Below are positions 1 through 9,064 of a stretch of DNA of 64,000 nt, in pieces (position 1 is the first letter of the stretch; each line of letters starts with the position of its first letter). The stretch is from Pseudonocardia sp. N23. GTDB lineage: Bacteria; Actinomycetota; Actinomycetes; Mycobacteriales; Pseudonocardiaceae. The stretch covers positions 1 through 64,000 of the forward strand of contig NZ_BEGX01000017.1 of the NCBI RefSeq assembly GCF_002583555.1, given 5' to 3'. The position numbers were made by a program, and so were the translations under genes. Under the pieces are notes generated by a model. It was not told the origin of the DNA. It did not search any database and was given only the letters and a program-made list of their open reading frames with translations.

Positions 1-54
1 AGCCATCGTGTGCTTCCTCCTCGATCGGAGTTACACCGTTGGTTTTACAGTCCC

Positions 55-306
55 TCAGTCCCGGACCTCGATCACGGTGCGGCGCAGGCGGAGGGCCAGT
101 GTCGGGCAGGCCTCGACCGCCTGTCGCCCGAGCCCGGCGAGGGCTGGTTCGAGTGGGCCGGTCTCGCGCTGCCCGGCCATGACCGGGTAGCCCCATTCGT
201 CGAGGGCGATGTGCTCGGGCAGCAGGTGCGCGCACAGTCCGTGCCCGGCGCAGGCGATGGGGTCGACGCGCAGGACGAACTCCGACCGGGTCCGGTGACC
301 GCTCAT
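55..306 (-). CDS. Ferredoxin, 3-Cys [3Fe-4S] type
   Basis: This 83-residue protein has the short ferredoxin layout Cys-x5-Cys near residues 19-25 and a later Cys-Pro near residue 67. Three cysteines in this arrangement are usual for [3Fe-4S] ferredoxins that serve cytochromes P450 or flavoprotein partners in actinomycetes. The ATG overlaps the stop of the upstream NuoF-like gene (ATGA), so the two are translationally coupled, and the ferredoxin is the last gene of the five-gene redox operon running from 3425 to 55. Its likely job is to exchange electrons with the NuoF-like flavoprotein. The electron direction cannot be read from sequence. Confidence 0.9.
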   Translation of the reverse strand: MSGHRTRSEFVLRVDPIACAGHGLCAHLLPEHIALDEWGYPVMAGQRETGPLEPALAGLGRQAVEACPTLALRLRRTVIEVRD

Positions 307-1580
307 CGGCCGGTCCACGGCAGAGGGAAGGCGCTCGGGGCGGCTGCTCCGGCACACGGGCGGCCTCGGACATGGTCGTCGACGTCGGACCGGAAGACAC
401 GCAGCGCGCTGCGGGTGAGCCGGACCGCGCCGTCGGGATGGGAACAGGCACCGCGGCCGGCGATCACGCCGAGCCTGCGGACGAGCCGGGAGTGGGCGTC
501 GGGTGCGTCGGGCCCGCCGCGGACCAGGGCGGCGAGGTCGTCGGCGACGGCGGGGAGGCCGAAGGTGCAGGGGCCGCACTGGCCCGCGGACTCCCGGGCC
601 AGGTGGTCGAGGAGGTGGGCGGTCTGTGCGAGCCCGCAGACGCGGGTGGGCAGGGCGAGCAGCACCGGGACCCCGAGGACCGATCCGGCTGCGCGCATGG
701 GGCCGTGGTCGAGGGGGGTGTCGAGTGCGTCGAGCCCGAGCCAGGCGCCGCCGTAGCCGCCGCTCAGGATCGCGTGGACGGGTTCGGTGGGTCCGCCGGC
801 GAGGTCGAGCGCGTCGCGGACGGTCGTCCCGGCGCAGACCTCGTCGACACCGGGACTGCGCAGCGCGCCACCGGTGGTGACCAGCAACGTCCCGGGCAGG
901 TCGGCCGTCCCGGTCCTGCGGAACCACTCCGGTCCGTGGTGGGCGATCAGGGCGAGGTCGGCGAGGGTCTCGACGTTGTCGACGAGGGTGGGACGGCCGC
1001 CGACGCCGCGTTCGGCGGGCCGAGGCGGGGTCGTGGTCGGGAGTGCGGGACCACCCGAGAGGTACTGGACCAGCGCGGACTCCTCACTCGCGACGTAGCG
1101 CGCGGGTACAGCCACCACGTGCACCGGCACCGCGTCGTCCCGGTTCGCGACCTGGGCCTGCAGGGCGTCGAGCCCGGGGTCGTCGGCGTGGACGCACAGG
1201 TACGCGTCGGTCGCGCCGAGCGCCCGGGCGGCGACGGCGACGCCGTCCAGCACCAGGTGGGGGGAGTGCAGCAGGAGTACGGAGTCCTTGCGGGACGCGG
1301 GTTCGCCCTCGCAGCCGTTCGCCACGACGACGGGCGCACGCCGCCGGACCCGCTGGGACCGGGACGCGGCGACGGCGCGCACCTTGGCGGCGGTCGGGAA
1401 CCCGGCGCCGCCACGGCCGCGCAGGCCCGCGGCCGCGATCGAGTCGACGAGTGTGCGCACGTCGGGGGCCGGGAGGGGGCCGTGACGGCGACGGTGCGCG
1501 GTGAGGTCGTCGCGGCCCCCGTCGACGTACCAGGGTGCGAGGAGGCGGTGTGCGTGAGAGACGTCGGGCGAGGTGGTCAC
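303..1580 (-). CDS. NuoF-like NADH-binding flavoprotein
   Basis: About 425 residues related to the 51-kDa (NuoF) subunit of complex I and to NAD-dependent hydrogenase/formate dehydrogenase flavoproteins. Visible motifs are GRGGAGFPTAAK (FMN loop), NGCEGEPASRKD (NAD site), YVASEESALVQYL, an SLBB-like middle region, and a C-terminal iron-sulfur segment ESAGQCGPC followed by GACSHPDG. In canonical NuoF the segment reads ESCGxCxPC, so the first cluster cysteine is Ala here. The GTG start at 1580 overlaps the stop of the ferric-reductase-like gene (GTGA) and its stop overlaps the ferredoxin ATG. It probably couples NAD(P)H, ferredoxin and the membrane flavin/heme parts of the operon. No other Nuo subunits are present. 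Confidence 0.85.
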   Translation of the reverse strand: MTTSPDVSHAHRLLAPWYVDGGRDDLTAHRRRHGPLPAPDVRTLVDSIAAAGLRGRGGAGFPTAAKVRAVAASRSQRVRRRAPVVVANGCEGEPASRKDSVLLLHSPHLVLDGVAVAARALGATDAYLCVHADDPGLDALQAQVANRDDAVPVHVVAVPARYVASEESALVQYLSGGPALPTTTPPRPAERGVGGRPTLVDNVETLADLALIAHHGPEWFRRTGTADLPGTLLVTTGGALRSPGVDEVCAGTTVRDALDLAGGPTEPVHAILSGGYGGAWLGLDALDTPLDHGPMRAAGSVLGVPVLLALPTRVCGLAQTAHLLDHLARESAGQCGPCTFGLPAVADDLAALVRGGPDAPDAHSRLVRRLGVIAGRGACSHPDGAVRLTRSALRVFRSDVDDHVRGRPCAGAAAPSAFPLPWTGR

Positions 1581-2119
1581 GGTGTCGGCTCCCGGGTGTC
1601 GTCGGACCAGATCAGGGCCCGCCAGAGCAGCGCGATGGCGGCCAGCGCCACGCAGCCGAGGGTGAGGACGAGGACCCAGCCGGTGGTCGAGTCGGCGCCG
1701 CCGATACCGAGGCCGTGCACCACGGCGAGCGGCCAGCAGGCGTACGCCGCGAAGTGGATGCCGCGCCAGGCGCGCAGTCCGATCCTGGTGCGCAGCAGGC
1801 TGGTGACGACCAGGGCGAGCAGCAGGTCGAGAGTGGCGGCGCCGAGCCCGATCCAGAACGGTTCGTAGGCCGAGATGAACGGGACGACGACGTCGATCCA
1901 CCGGATCGGGACGTAGCCGTCGAGGACCGCGGTGACCACGTGCAGCGCGACGAACACGACCGCGACCAGCGAGACGTTGCGGTGCAGCCGGTTCAGGGCG
2001 AAGCGCGGCCAGCGGGTCGTCGCGGCGCGGGCGATGCCCGACACACCCAGTAACAGGGTGGTGGTGAGCAGCACGAGGGACACGAGGCCGGCGGCGCGGC
2101 TGGCGTACCAGGTCCACAT
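1577..2119 (-). CDS. Ferric-reductase-like transmembrane protein
   Basis: This 180-residue, very hydrophobic protein has about five to six membrane segments and several membrane-placed histidines (LHRN near residue 45, ALHVV near 59, IHFAAY, and AVVHGLG), the pattern of a heme b-binding ferric-reductase-like domain. It has no FAD/NAD-binding extension, so it must get electrons from separate proteins, most simply the neighbouring NuoF-like flavoprotein and the ApbE-dependent flavin carrier. The ATG at 2119 shares one base with the stop of apbE (TGATG) and its own stop overlaps the next GTG. The natural electron acceptor is unknown. Confidence 0.85.
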   Translation of the reverse strand: MWTWYASRAAGLVSLVLLTTTLLLGVSGIARAATTRWPRFALNRLHRNVSLVAVVFVALHVVTAVLDGYVPIRWIDVVVPFISAYEPFWIGLGAATLDLLLALVVTSLLRTRIGLRAWRGIHFAAYACWPLAVVHGLGIGGADSTTGWVLVLTLGCVALAAIALLWRALIWSDDTREPTP

Positions 2120-3054
2120 CAGCGCCGCCCGGGGTCCGCCGGCCAAGAGCCGACGGTCGTGACCCGGCCGCCGTCGTCGACCAGGCGCGCGGGCAGGGAC
2201 GCCGTCGACAGCCAGTGCAGCGCAGCTCGCCCCATCACGAGCGATGCCGTGGTGGCGATGTTCGCGTCGAGACACGACCCGGCGGCGACGCTGACCGTCC
2301 GCCATCCTCCCCGGACGGGCAGGCCGGTCCGCGGGTCGACGACGTGATGGCACTGCGCCCCGCCGCGCCGCCACCGTCGGCGGAGGGTGCCGGACGTCGC
2401 CAGCCCTCCGGAGGAGATGCTGACGACCGGACCGGGACCGTCGGTGGCGTGGTCGTCGGTGACGCGGACGCGCCAGGCGCCCGGCGGTGGCGGTCCGGCG
2501 ACGGCGAGGTCCCCGCCCAGGGCGACGAGTACACCGCTGCCGGTCCGGTCGGCGATCCGGGCCGCCGCGTGGTCGGCGGCGAGTGCCTTGGCAGTCGACC
2601 CGAGGTCGACCCGCGCGCCGCGGGGGACGACGAGCGTCGCGTCATCCGGGTTCCAGAGCAGTCGCCACCAGCCGGCGGCGGGCACCGCGTCGAGGGCGGC
2701 GTCGGAGTCGGCCACCTCCGCGTAGTCGCGGTCGTAGCCCAGTGCGTCCATGCAGGTTCCGACGGTCGGGTCGACGAGACCATCGGTGAGTGCCGCGGCC
2801 CGCATCGCGGCGTCCAGATGCGCTGCGAGCAGCGCGCCGACCTGGACCGGACGCCCTGCGTGCCGCTGGACCTCGCGGATCTCCGAGTCCGAGCGGAAGC
2901 GAGAACAGGTCCGGTCGAGGTCGTCCAGGTCGGCACGCAGGAGCGTGACCGCGGCGGGCAACGTGGTGCGGTCGGTGACCACGACGGTCGCGGTGGTTCC
3001 GATCGCCGCAAACGACTCGGTCGCTGCCGGGTCCACGACGAGCGTTCCGGTCAC
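2119..3054 (-). CDS. apbE: FAD:protein FMN transferase (ApbE)
   Basis: About 311 residues. ApbE enzymes cleave FAD and attach FMN through a phosphoester to Ser/Thr of exported redox proteins. Visible family features are the SRFRSDSEI segment, the DLGSTAKALAAD motif, the GGDLAVAG flavin/Mg-binding stretch and HVVDPRTGLPV. No clear lipoprotein signal is seen at the GTG start, so it may act on the cytoplasmic side or use a later start. The GTG at 3054 overlaps the stop of the upstream small membrane protein (GTGA). The operon contains no recognisable FMN_bind domain, so the substrate is not obvious; the SGAS tail of the upstream protein is the best candidate. Confidence 0.88.
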   Translation of the reverse strand: MTGTLVVDPAATESFAAIGTTATVVVTDRTTLPAAVTLLRADLDDLDRTCSRFRSDSEIREVQRHAGRPVQVGALLAAHLDAAMRAAALTDGLVDPTVGTCMDALGYDRDYAEVADSDAALDAVPAAGWWRLLWNPDDATLVVPRGARVDLGSTAKALAADHAAARIADRTGSGVLVALGGDLAVAGPPPPGAWRVRVTDDHATDGPGPVVSISSGGLATSGTLRRRWRRGGAQCHHVVDPRTGLPVRGGWRTVSVAAGSCLDANIATTASLVMGRAALHWLSTASLPARLVDDGGRVTTVGSWPADPGRR

Positions 3055-3425
3055 GACGCTCCCGACGTCGCGTGCGAGTGCCCACCCGAGGACGGGGCGA
3101 CGGGCGCGACCGGTGCAGTGGGTGGCTGGAGCCCCTGCGCCGACCCCGCCGCCGCGCGGTGCGAAGCGCGTGCGTGTCGAGTGGATGTCGTCGGGTCCGG
3201 CTGGGCGGTCGTCGGGGCTGAGGATGCAGGGGCCGTGTCCGGTGTGGTCACACTGCCGATCGCCGAGTCGTCGGCGGTGCTTGCGGCCGCGGGGTTCTGG
3301 GCGAAGACGAACGCGGCGAGGGCAGTGGCGGCGAGGCCGCCGAACGCTGCCCAACCGGTGGCGGTGGATGCCCGCCGGAGTCCGCGGTCGCGGGCTTCGG
3401 CACGGGCGTGGAGGGAGGGGTGCAC
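3051..3425 (-). CDS. Single-pass membrane protein ending in SGAS, first gene of the ApbE operon
   Basis: About 124 residues from a GTG start at 3425. It has a basic N-terminus, one hydrophobic segment near residues 23-40 (GWAAFGGLAATALAAFVFA), and then a long Ser/Thr/Pro/Ala-rich, probably extracytoplasmic tail that ends SHATSGAS-stop. The last residues match the core [S/T]GA[S/T] of ApbE flavinylation motifs, except that the usual upstream Asp is His. The stop overlaps the apbE GTG, so transferase and candidate substrate are made together. I do not recognise a named family. The flavin-carrier role is inference; a structural membrane anchor for the redox complex is the alternative. Confidence 0.65.
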   Translation of the reverse strand: MHPSLHARAEARDRGLRRASTATGWAAFGGLAATALAAFVFAQNPAAASTADDSAIGSVTTPDTAPASSAPTTAQPDPTTSTRHARASHRAAAGSAQGLQPPTAPVAPVAPSSGGHSHATSGAS

Positions 3426-3530
3426 GCCACCCACACAACGCTCGTGTTCTTGGAGATTCCTGGGAGGCCGCCGGGGCCTCGTGGGCTGTCGTGGCGGGTG
3501 GGTCGCAACCGTGCGGGCGTGCCGTTGGCC

Positions 3531-4268
3531 ATGATGGCCGTTGTGAGCACCCACCCCGGGCCCGATGCGGCCGGCCACGCCACCGCGACGCGGGTCCTGC
3601 TGGTCGAGGACGAGGCCGAGCTGGCGGCGATGCTGGCCGGACTGTTCCGGGAGGAGGGCTACGTCGTCGACGTCGCCGCCGACGGGCACACCGGCCTGCA
3701 CCTGGGCCTGACCAGGCGCTACGACGTCGCCGTGCTCGATCGCGGGCTGCCCGCCGTCGAGGGGCTCGACCTGCTCGCCCGCCTGCGGCGCAGCGGGTTC
3801 ACCACTCCGGTGCTGGTGCTGTCCGCGCTGGGGAACCCGGCCGACCGGGTGGCGGGGCTCGACGCCGGGGCGGAGGACTACCTGGCCAAGCCGTTCGACA
3901 TCGACGAACTGCTCGCCCGGCTGCGCGCGCTGCGCCGCCGCCACCTCGACACCGCGCGTGCACTGCCTGTCGGCGACGCGCGGCTCGAGCTCGACTCCCG
4001 CCAGGTCGTCTCCGGATCGACCCGGACGGCGCTGTCGGAGCGTGAGTGCGATCTGCTGGCCACCCTCGCCGCCCGGCCCCGGCAGGTGTTCGGTCGCGAC
4101 GACCTGCTCACGCTCGCCTTCCCGGAGGCCGAGAACCCGGTCGTCGTCGACACCTACGTCCACTACCTGCGTCGCAAGCTCGGCCGCGGGGTGGTGGAGA
4201 CGGTGCGTGGGCGCGGCTACCGGCTCGGCACCGTGGCGGTGCGGGCCGACGAGGGGCCGGTGGCGTGA
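3531..4268 (+). CDS. OmpR/PhoB-family response regulator
   Basis: A 245-residue regulator with an N-terminal receiver domain and a C-terminal winged helix. With the ATG at 3531 as start, the acidic pocket is E26/D27, the phosphoacceptor Asp is D70 (VAVLDRGLP) and the conserved Lys is K120 (LAKPFD). The DNA-binding domain ends in the usual VRGRGYRLG. A GTG at 3543 is an equally possible start because neither is preceded by a strong ribosome binding site. Its stop overlaps the GTG of the histidine kinase. It is divergent from the flavin redox operon across about 105 bp, which makes that operon and the downstream DUF2231 gene plausible targets, although this is not shown. Confidence 0.93.
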   Translation: MMAVVSTHPGPDAAGHATATRVLLVEDEAELAAMLAGLFREEGYVVDVAADGHTGLHLGLTRRYDVAVLDRGLPAVEGLDLLARLRRSGFTTPVLVLSALGNPADRVAGLDAGAEDYLAKPFDIDELLARLRALRRRHLDTARALPVGDARLELDSRQVVSGSTRTALSERECDLLATLAARPRQVFGRDDLLTLAFPEAENPVVVDTYVHYLRRKLGRGVVETVRGRGYRLGTVAVRADEGPVA

Positions 4269-5560
4269 GCCGGACCGGACCGACCGGTGAGGCCGTGCTG
4301 GCCCGACGGGCCGCCGTCCGGCTCGGCGTGCAGGCCGCGGTGCTCGCCGGGCTCATCGTCGTCGCACTGACCGCGGTGGCGGTCGCGGTGCTCCTCGGGG
4401 CCCAGCGATCGGAGGTGGCAGCCCAGCTGCAGCACGCGATCGACCGTGCGGACGACGTCGCCGACCCGCCGTCCGGCATGTACCTGGTCCTGCGCGAGCA
4501 GACCGGCGAGATCACCACGTCGCCGGGACTCCACGACGGCGTCGCCGACCTGAGGGCGGTGGCCGAGGCGGCAGCGGGCGGCGCACCCCCGACGGTCGAG
4601 CGCAATGTGGACGAGGTCCAGTACGAGATCGCCACCGAGCTGCGGGACGACGGCGTCACCGTGCAGGCGATCCTCGACCTGACCGCGAACCACTCCGCCC
4701 GCAACCGGCTGCTGGCCACCATGTTCGCGACGGGCATCGCAGGCCTGTTCGTCGCCGGGGCTGCCGGGACGTGGCTCGGGCATCGCGCCCTGACGCCGCT
4801 CTCGGCGGCGCTGTCGTTGCAGCGCCGGTTCGTCGCCGATGCCGGCCACGAGCTGCGCACGCCGCTGACGCTGATCGACACCCGCGCGCAGCTGCTGCGC
4901 CGCAGGCTCCGCCGGGACCCGCACGCGGACCCGGCGTTGCTGGCCGAGGTGGAGGGCGTCGTCGCCGACACCGGCCGGCTCACCGCGATCCTCGAGGATC
5001 TGCTGCTCGCGGCGGACCCGCTCGGTGTCCGCCCGCGCGAGCCCGTCGACCTCACCGGCCTGTGTCGCGGTGTGCTCGCCGCCGCCGCGGCCGATGCCGC
5101 CGATCACCAGATCGACCTGCGCCTCGACGCAGCGGGGCCCGTGTACGTCCTGGGCTCGGCCGCGGCCCTGCGCCGTGCCGTCACGGCACTGGCCGACAAC
5201 GCCGTCCGGCACGCGGGCCGGGTCGTCACCGTCGCGGTGCGCGACGACCACGGCACTGCGGTGGTCGAGGTCGCCGACGACGGGGCCGGGGTGGACCCCG
5301 CACTGGCGCCGCGGCTGTTCGACCGCTTCGCCACCGCGTCGCGGCCCGCCGATCCCGGCAGGCGCCGCTACGGGCTGGGCCTGGCGATCGTCGCCGAGAT
5401 CGCGTCGGCCCACGGCGGTCGCGTGGCCCTCGTCACACCCGGTCCCGATCCGGCCGGCGCGACGGCGCGGGGGGCGGCGTTCCGGCTCACGTTCCCCACC
5501 GCGACCGACCCGGGTGCCGACGAGGCCGTCCCGGAACCCGGCGCTCCAAGGAATCTCTGA
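4265..5560 (+). CDS. Sensor histidine kinase
   Basis: A 431-residue membrane kinase. Transmembrane segments lie near residues 20-44 and 148-170, enclosing a sensor loop of about 100 residues with no recognised domain. The dimerisation/phosphoacceptor region contains FVADAGHELRTPL with His about 195, and the ATPase domain shows DNAVRHA (N box), VADDGAGVD (G1), and GLGLAIV (G2). No clear HAMP domain separates TM2 from the His box. The GTG start overlaps the response-regulator stop (GTGA), so the pair is co-translated. The signal it senses is unknown; the adjacent redox operon hints at redox or metal stress. Confidence 0.93.
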   Translation: MSRTGPTGEAVLARRAAVRLGVQAAVLAGLIVVALTAVAVAVLLGAQRSEVAAQLQHAIDRADDVADPPSGMYLVLREQTGEITTSPGLHDGVADLRAVAEAAAGGAPPTVERNVDEVQYEIATELRDDGVTVQAILDLTANHSARNRLLATMFATGIAGLFVAGAAGTWLGHRALTPLSAALSLQRRFVADAGHELRTPLTLIDTRAQLLRRRLRRDPHADPALLAEVEGVVADTGRLTAILEDLLLAADPLGVRPREPVDLTGLCRGVLAAAAADAADHQIDLRLDAAGPVYVLGSAAALRRAVTALADNAVRHAGRVVTVAVRDDHGTAVVEVADDGAGVDPALAPRLFDRFATASRPADPGRRRYGLGLAIVAEIASAHGGRVALVTPGPDPAGATARGAAFRLTFPTATDPGADEAVPEPGAPRNL

Positions 5561-5615
5561 GAATCGACCGCGACGATCGGCGACGTCCCCCGACCGCAGT
5601 GTGGAAGGCCGATCG

Positions 5616-6182
5616 TTGCCCACGTTCATGTTCGGAATCCCCTTGCACCCGTTGGTGGTACACGCGGTCGTCGTCCTGGTCCCGGCCGCAGTCATCGGAG
5701 CGGTGCTCGTCGCGGTGTGGCCCAGGCTCCGCCCCCGCTGGGGATGGCCGGTCGTCGTGGTGACGGCGCTGGGAACGCTCGCGATCCCGATCGCCACCAG
5801 CACGGGCGAGGGCCTGGAGCACAACCTCCCCCGCACGGCGGCGATGGAGACCCACACCCAGCTCGGCGACGAGCTGCTGATCTTCGTCGCGCCGATGCTG
5901 ATCTTCGTGCTGGGCCTCGTCCTCCTCGACCACCTGCGCCGCCGGTCCGCCGACGCCGTCACCGCGACCGCACGCCACGCCGGTCCCGGCACGATGGCCG
6001 CGCCCCGGATCCGTGACGGACAGGCCCGGATCGGGATCGCCGTCCTCGCCGTCCTCACCGTGGTGTTCGCCGTCGTCTCCGCGGTGCAGGTCGTCCGGAT
6101 CGGCGACAGTGGAGCCCGCGCGGCCTGGGGTGAGGTCACCTACGCGCCCCAACCGCGGCCCGCCGGTCGGCCTGCCGACTGA
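5616..6182 (+). CDS. DUF2231 family membrane protein
   Basis: A 188-residue protein with four predicted membrane segments and the family signature [11 protein letters not shown] close to the N-terminus. I chose the TTG at 5616 because GGAAGG lies seven bases upstream and the resulting N-terminus fits family members; an ATG at 5628 is the alternative. DUF2231 proteins are thought to be heme- or redox-related membrane proteins, but their activity is not established. The gene follows the two-component system by 55 bp and may be co-transcribed with it. The C-terminus is a short hydrophilic, Pro/Arg-rich tail. Confidence 0.85.
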   Translation: MPTFMFGIPLHPLVVHAVVVLVPAAVIGAVLVAVWPRLRPRWGWPVVVVTALGTLAIPIATSTGEGLEHNLPRTAAMETHTQLGDELLIFVAPMLIFVLGLVLLDHLRRRSADAVTATARHAGPGTMAAPRIRDGQARIGIAVLAVLTVVFAVVSAVQVVRIGDSGARAAWGEVTYAPQPRPAGRPAD

Positions 6183-6309
6183 GCTCCGTCCCGCGCCGTC
6201 CGACGTCCCGCCGGAGCTCCCCGTGGCCCTCGCCGCGCACCGCCGGCCCCGACGCCACCCGGTCGGCCGAGATCCTCGACGGCACCTGGCCGACGCCGGC
6301 CCGCGGGCG

Positions 6310-6950
<641 letters not shown>

Positions 6951-7149
6951 GAGCCGGTGTACCGCGTGGGTCCTCGCATCCCGGTGACGGACGGCTGTCC
7001 CCCGATCGGCGGAGGTGCGCATCCACCGCTGCGTCCGTCGGTGGACCGACCGGTCGCGGCAGCCGGCGACGGCACGGTGGGTGCAGCACCGACGCACACC
7101 ACACCGCCGCCGGACGCACCGCGATCCGACGCCTCAGCCGGGAGACATC

Positions 7150-7695
7150 ATGCACATGATCGCCAAGCTCACCGCCGTCACGGTCACGGCGGCCGCGCTC
7201 CTCGGGACGGTCGGCGTGACCGCCGCCGCTGCCACACCGTCGACCACAGCCGCGGCCGTCTCCCCGACGACCGCAGCCGTCGAGGGTGACGCCTCGGCGT
7301 CCCAGGCCGTCTACCACCGCACCTTCGTCATCATCAACAACAGCAGCTACACGATGGCGCTCGCGGGCTACGACGGGACGCACGACGACGACGAACTGCC
7401 GTTGCCCGACGCGGTCGTCGCTCCCGGCAAGGCCATCGCCTTCAACGTCACCTACCGGTTCTTCGAGCAGCGCGAGCTGCAGGTGTACTTCACGGTCTCG
7501 AATCCGCAGGGTCACAACATCGGCCTCTACCGCCCGGTCCTGCGGGTGGACGGCGGCGCAGGCCTGACCGGTTTCGAGGTGCGGGAGATCCCCGACCAGC
7601 TCGGCCTGATCAAGCCGGACCACGTGTACGGGGAGCCGCAGTTCTCGGAGGTGTTCGACCGCGTGCCCGCGGCGGCGGACGCGCAGCACCTCTGA
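7150..7695 (+). CDS. Secreted protein of unknown function (short paralogue)
   Basis: A 181-residue protein with a Sec signal peptide (hydrophobic core near residues 8-22, cleavage probably after an Ala cluster near residue 28), an Ala/Thr-rich linker and one globular domain. The domain starts with RTFVIINNSSYTMALAGY and includes VTYRFFEQRELQVYFTVSNPQGHNIGLYRPVLRV, cited here in two parts only for location (roughly residues 90-140). A ribosome binding site GGGAG lies just before the ATG at 7150. The same domain pattern occurs in the N-terminal half of the next gene, 50 bp downstream, so the two are tandem paralogues. I do not recognise a named family. Confidence 0.85.
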   Translation: MHMIAKLTAVTVTAAALLGTVGVTAAAATPSTTAAAVSPTTAAVEGDASASQAVYHRTFVIINNSSYTMALAGYDGTHDDDELPLPDAVVAPGKAIAFNVTYRFFEQRELQVYFTVSNPQGHNIGLYRPVLRVDGGAGLTGFEVREIPDQLGLIKPDHVYGEPQFSEVFDRVPAAADAQHL

Positions 7696-7745
7696 CCGCC
7701 CGGGAAACCCACTCGTCGTCCATCCCACGAGAAAGCCGATCTCCC

Positions 7746-8864
7746 ATGAGAACCCTTGGAACCGTCCTCCTCGGAACGGTCACTGCCTCCACGCTCCTGT
7801 TCGCGCCACTGGCTGCCGGCACCGCCGCCGCGGCCGGGTCCACGACATCGGTGGCGGTTGCCACCCGGTCGGACACCCCGGGCGACGGCGAGCTGTCGGC
7901 GACCTACACCCGAGGCTTCACCATCACCAACCTCAGCAGCCATCCCTTGAAGCTGCTGTCCGTCGCCGGGAACACCCACCAGGAGGACGGGGTGCCGACG
8001 ATCGGGAGCACGGTCGAGCCGGGCTTCTCCACACGTTTCGAGGTGACCTGGCTCTACGGCGCGTACCGCGACATCAAGGCCCAGTTCGCGGTGCTCGATG
8101 CGCAGGGCACCCCGATCGGCACCTACCACGCGACGATGAAGGTCTTCCAGACGAACCCGGTCGGGCCCTCCATCGCCTCGGAGGCGGCGATCTCACCCGG
8201 CCTCGGGGAGGTGCAGGCAGGCCGCGACCAGCTCACCGTGCTCGACATGCCCGGCACCGTCGTCGACGTCCCGGCAGGGCAAGGGCAGCAGCAGGCGGAG
8301 ATCCTCGACCGGTTCTGCGCCGGCAACCCCTCGGCCACCTGCACGTTCGTCCCCACCGGGCGGGACAAGAACGCCTACACCGGGATGCACCCGGCCAAGG
8401 GGATCGTCTACAACAACACCCCTCTCGAGCAGTTCGACCAGTACACCTGGACCGACACCGCGAGCGTCACCCACAGTGTCGAGCTCAGCGCGAGCGTGCA
8501 GGCCACGCTGCTGAAGATCGTCGAGGTCTCGCTCTCGGCGACCTACGGCCACACCTGGACCCAGGAGCACCAGTTCTCGATCTCGCAGACGCTGAACCTC
8601 CCCGCGTACCACAAGGGTTGGCTCGACGTCCGGGACCCGGTGGTCCGCGATACCGGCGACTTCACGGTGACGCTGGGCAACACGACCTGGAAGCTCCACG
8701 GCGTCTCGTTCGACTCCCCGGACCTGACCCGGCCCGTGATCTACGTCAAGCAGGCCGTACCGATGACCCCGGAGGATCTCGTCAAGTACAAGCCGGGCAA
8801 CGGGTTCGACCCCGACGTGCAGGCCACCGAGGGCGACCGCACGGCGGCGGTCGGCCTCTCGTGA
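7746..8864 (+). CDS. Secreted two-domain protein, possible aerolysin-like pore former
   Basis: A 372-residue secreted protein. Residues 1-30 are a signal peptide, residues about 50-140 repeat the domain of the upstream gene (GFTITNLSSHPLKLL, FEVTWLYGAYRDIKAQF), and residues about 215-345 form a second domain rich in alternating Ser/Thr and hydrophobic residues (VTHSVELSASVQATLL, VEVSLSATYGHTWTQ) that ends near GDFTVTLGNTTWKLHGV. Alternating amphipathic segments flanked by Thr/Ser-rich strands resemble the aerolysin/ETX-MTX2 beta-pore fold, but I assign this only by look. A strong terminator hairpin follows at 8874. The two secreted genes probably form one transcript. Confidence 0.85.
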   Translation: MRTLGTVLLGTVTASTLLFAPLAAGTAAAAGSTTSVAVATRSDTPGDGELSATYTRGFTITNLSSHPLKLLSVAGNTHQEDGVPTIGSTVEPGFSTRFEVTWLYGAYRDIKAQFAVLDAQGTPIGTYHATMKVFQTNPVGPSIASEAAISPGLGEVQAGRDQLTVLDMPGTVVDVPAGQGQQQAEILDRFCAGNPSATCTFVPTGRDKNAYTGMHPAKGIVYNNTPLEQFDQYTWTDTASVTHSVELSASVQATLLKIVEVSLSATYGHTWTQEHQFSISQTLNLPAYHKGWLDVRDPVVRDTGDFTVTLGNTTWKLHGVSFDSPDLTRPVIYVKQAVPMTPEDLVKYKPGNGFDPDVQATEGDRTAAVGLS

Positions 8865-8873
8865 GGGGGATCA

Positions 8874-8905
8874 GCGGCCGACGGTGCTCCTGCACCGTCG
8901 GCCGC
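8874..8905 (+). terminator. Intrinsic terminator-like hairpin after the secreted pair
   Basis: A perfect 13-bp GC-rich stem (8874-8886 with 8893-8905) closes a six-base loop, CTCCTG, nine bases after the stop at 8864. No long T-run follows, which is normal for actinomycete terminators. It may also stop transcription arriving from the minus-strand gene ending at 9065. Confidence 0.75.
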
Positions 8906-9064
8906 CGCGTCGTCGAGGAGCGCGCCGGCCGATCCGCAGCATCGAGGGACCCGCCACGTCAGCGCCGGTAGGTGAGCGCGAAGCCGTTCTCCGCCCGCCC
9001 GCGTGCGGGACGGTCGCCCGCTGCGCCGTCGATCAGGGCGTGGGCGACGGCCGCAGGGTGCCGG

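Noticed and set aside
303..2117. A 604-codon frame suggesting a longer NuoF-like protein starting near 2117
   Set aside because: The first 180 codons are Arg/Pro-rich shadow of the ferric-reductase-like gene; the GTG at 1580 overlaps that gene's stop and gives the family N-terminus.
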